A DNA stretch of 64,000 bases, taken from contig JAIOZY010000005.1 in NCBI GenBank assembly GCA_021740385.1, positions 105,098 to 169,097 on the forward strand. Reading direction: 5' to 3'. The first letter of the stretch is position 1, and every line of letters starts with the position of its first letter. The translations under genes were made by a program, and so were the position numbers. Shown one piece after another: positions 63,867-64,000 of the stretch. This DNA comes from Prolixibacteraceae bacterium (lineage in GTDB: Bacteria > Bacteroidota > Bacteroidia > Bacteroidales > Prolixibacteraceae). The notes under the pieces are model-generated. The model had not been told where the DNA came from. It saw only the letters and a list, made by a program, of their open reading frames with translations, and searched no databases.

Positions 63867-64000
63867 AGTTAATTATGATATGACGGTTATTTTGTGTAGC
63901 TTTACCAAAAAAACATGGTACTGTACACAATTAAACTAAACGAGTTTGAAGTTGAGGAACTCAACAAAGTTGTCAGCAAAGGTAGTCATACCTCTCAAGC
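63859..64000 (+). mobile_element. IS630-family element, left part, running off the window
   Basis: The break in the vWA gene is at a TA dinucleotide (63859-63860), the target used by IS630/Tc1-type elements. From 63861 (CTGTTAAGTTAATTATGAT..) a left end of about 50 nt precedes a transposase start at 63915. The right end and second TA are outside the window. Confidence 0.65.
63915..64000 (+). CDS. IS630-family transposase, N-terminal part only
   Basis: The frame begins MVLYTIKLNEFEVEELNKVV and continues SKGSHTSQA to the window edge. Comparable starts are found in IS630 transposases, whose N-terminus is a helix-turn-helix DNA-binding domain. Only 28 residues are seen, so catalytic DDE residues cannot be checked. 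Confidence 0.65.
   Translation, partial: MVLYTIKLNEFEVEELNKVVSKGSHTSQ

Overview
The window looks like a chromosome segment of a Bacteroidota species, most likely class Bacteroidia near Marinilabiliales/Prolixibacteraceae (lineage inferred from family content, not proven). The evidence is a type IX secretion protein (PorT-like), a TamL-type Omp85 lipoprotein, a DUF4831 protein, a giant secreted protein with a C-terminal T9SS sorting domain, menaquinone-type UbiE/MenG, and promoter-like TAnnTTTG boxes with few Shine-Dalgarno sequences.

Layout. 1-5065 (minus): the translation block rpsU-xerC-hpf-tRNA(Tyr,Gly,Thr)-tuf-secE-nusG-rplK-rplA; rplA runs off the left edge. Between tuf and secE, where relatives usually carry tRNA-Trp, there is only a 51-nt tRNA-like remnant without an anticodon arm. 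5185-18238: mostly housekeeping genes: a helix-hairpin-helix membrane protein, a Na+ symporter, fructose-bisphosphate aldolase, TamL with a divergent RNA methyltransferase, an FAD oxidoreductase, porT-ubiE-AIR-synthase-like, an SDR and a nitroreductase. 18667-30348: one 11.7-kb gene for a 3893-residue secreted multi-domain protein, with a clear promoter and a palindrome over its -33 box. 30792-33482: a small lipoprotein candidate, gap, and a 1.2-kb region with a 21/25 inverted repeat around a tiny gene that has its own terminator. 33483-46157: miaA, a glycosyltransferase, relA/spoT, a Fur-family regulator, purA, a D-threonine-aldolase-like enzyme, nitroreductase, pepD, DUF4831 and the NAD(P)HX repair enzyme. 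46330-51313: three tandem POT peptide transporters, converging on a LytTR response regulator/histidine kinase pair. 53910-57285: an unknown protein, tadA, an 880-bp leader region with small ORFs and a nested RNA fold, then a MATE exporter. 57411-61481: two paralogous lipoproteins (the second with an in-frame stop in its signal peptide) and aspS. 61531-64000: an ECF sigma factor with a TonB-type anti-sigma partner, and a divergent YfbK-like vWA gene broken by an IS630-type element that continues past the right edge.

Functional links. PorT would belong to the apparatus that exports the giant protein. The sigma/anti-sigma/vWA set is a familiar Bacteroidota arrangement, here damaged by the insertion. 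The POT transporters and the neighbouring two-component system may be related, but only proximity supports this.

The least explained parts are the leader upstream of the MATE gene, the tRNA-like remnant, the inverted-repeat element at 32465-33257, and a palindromic intergenic repeat family sharing a TCCGCC...GGCGGA core at three loci. I saw no CRISPR array, rRNA, prophage or recognisable biosynthetic cluster.
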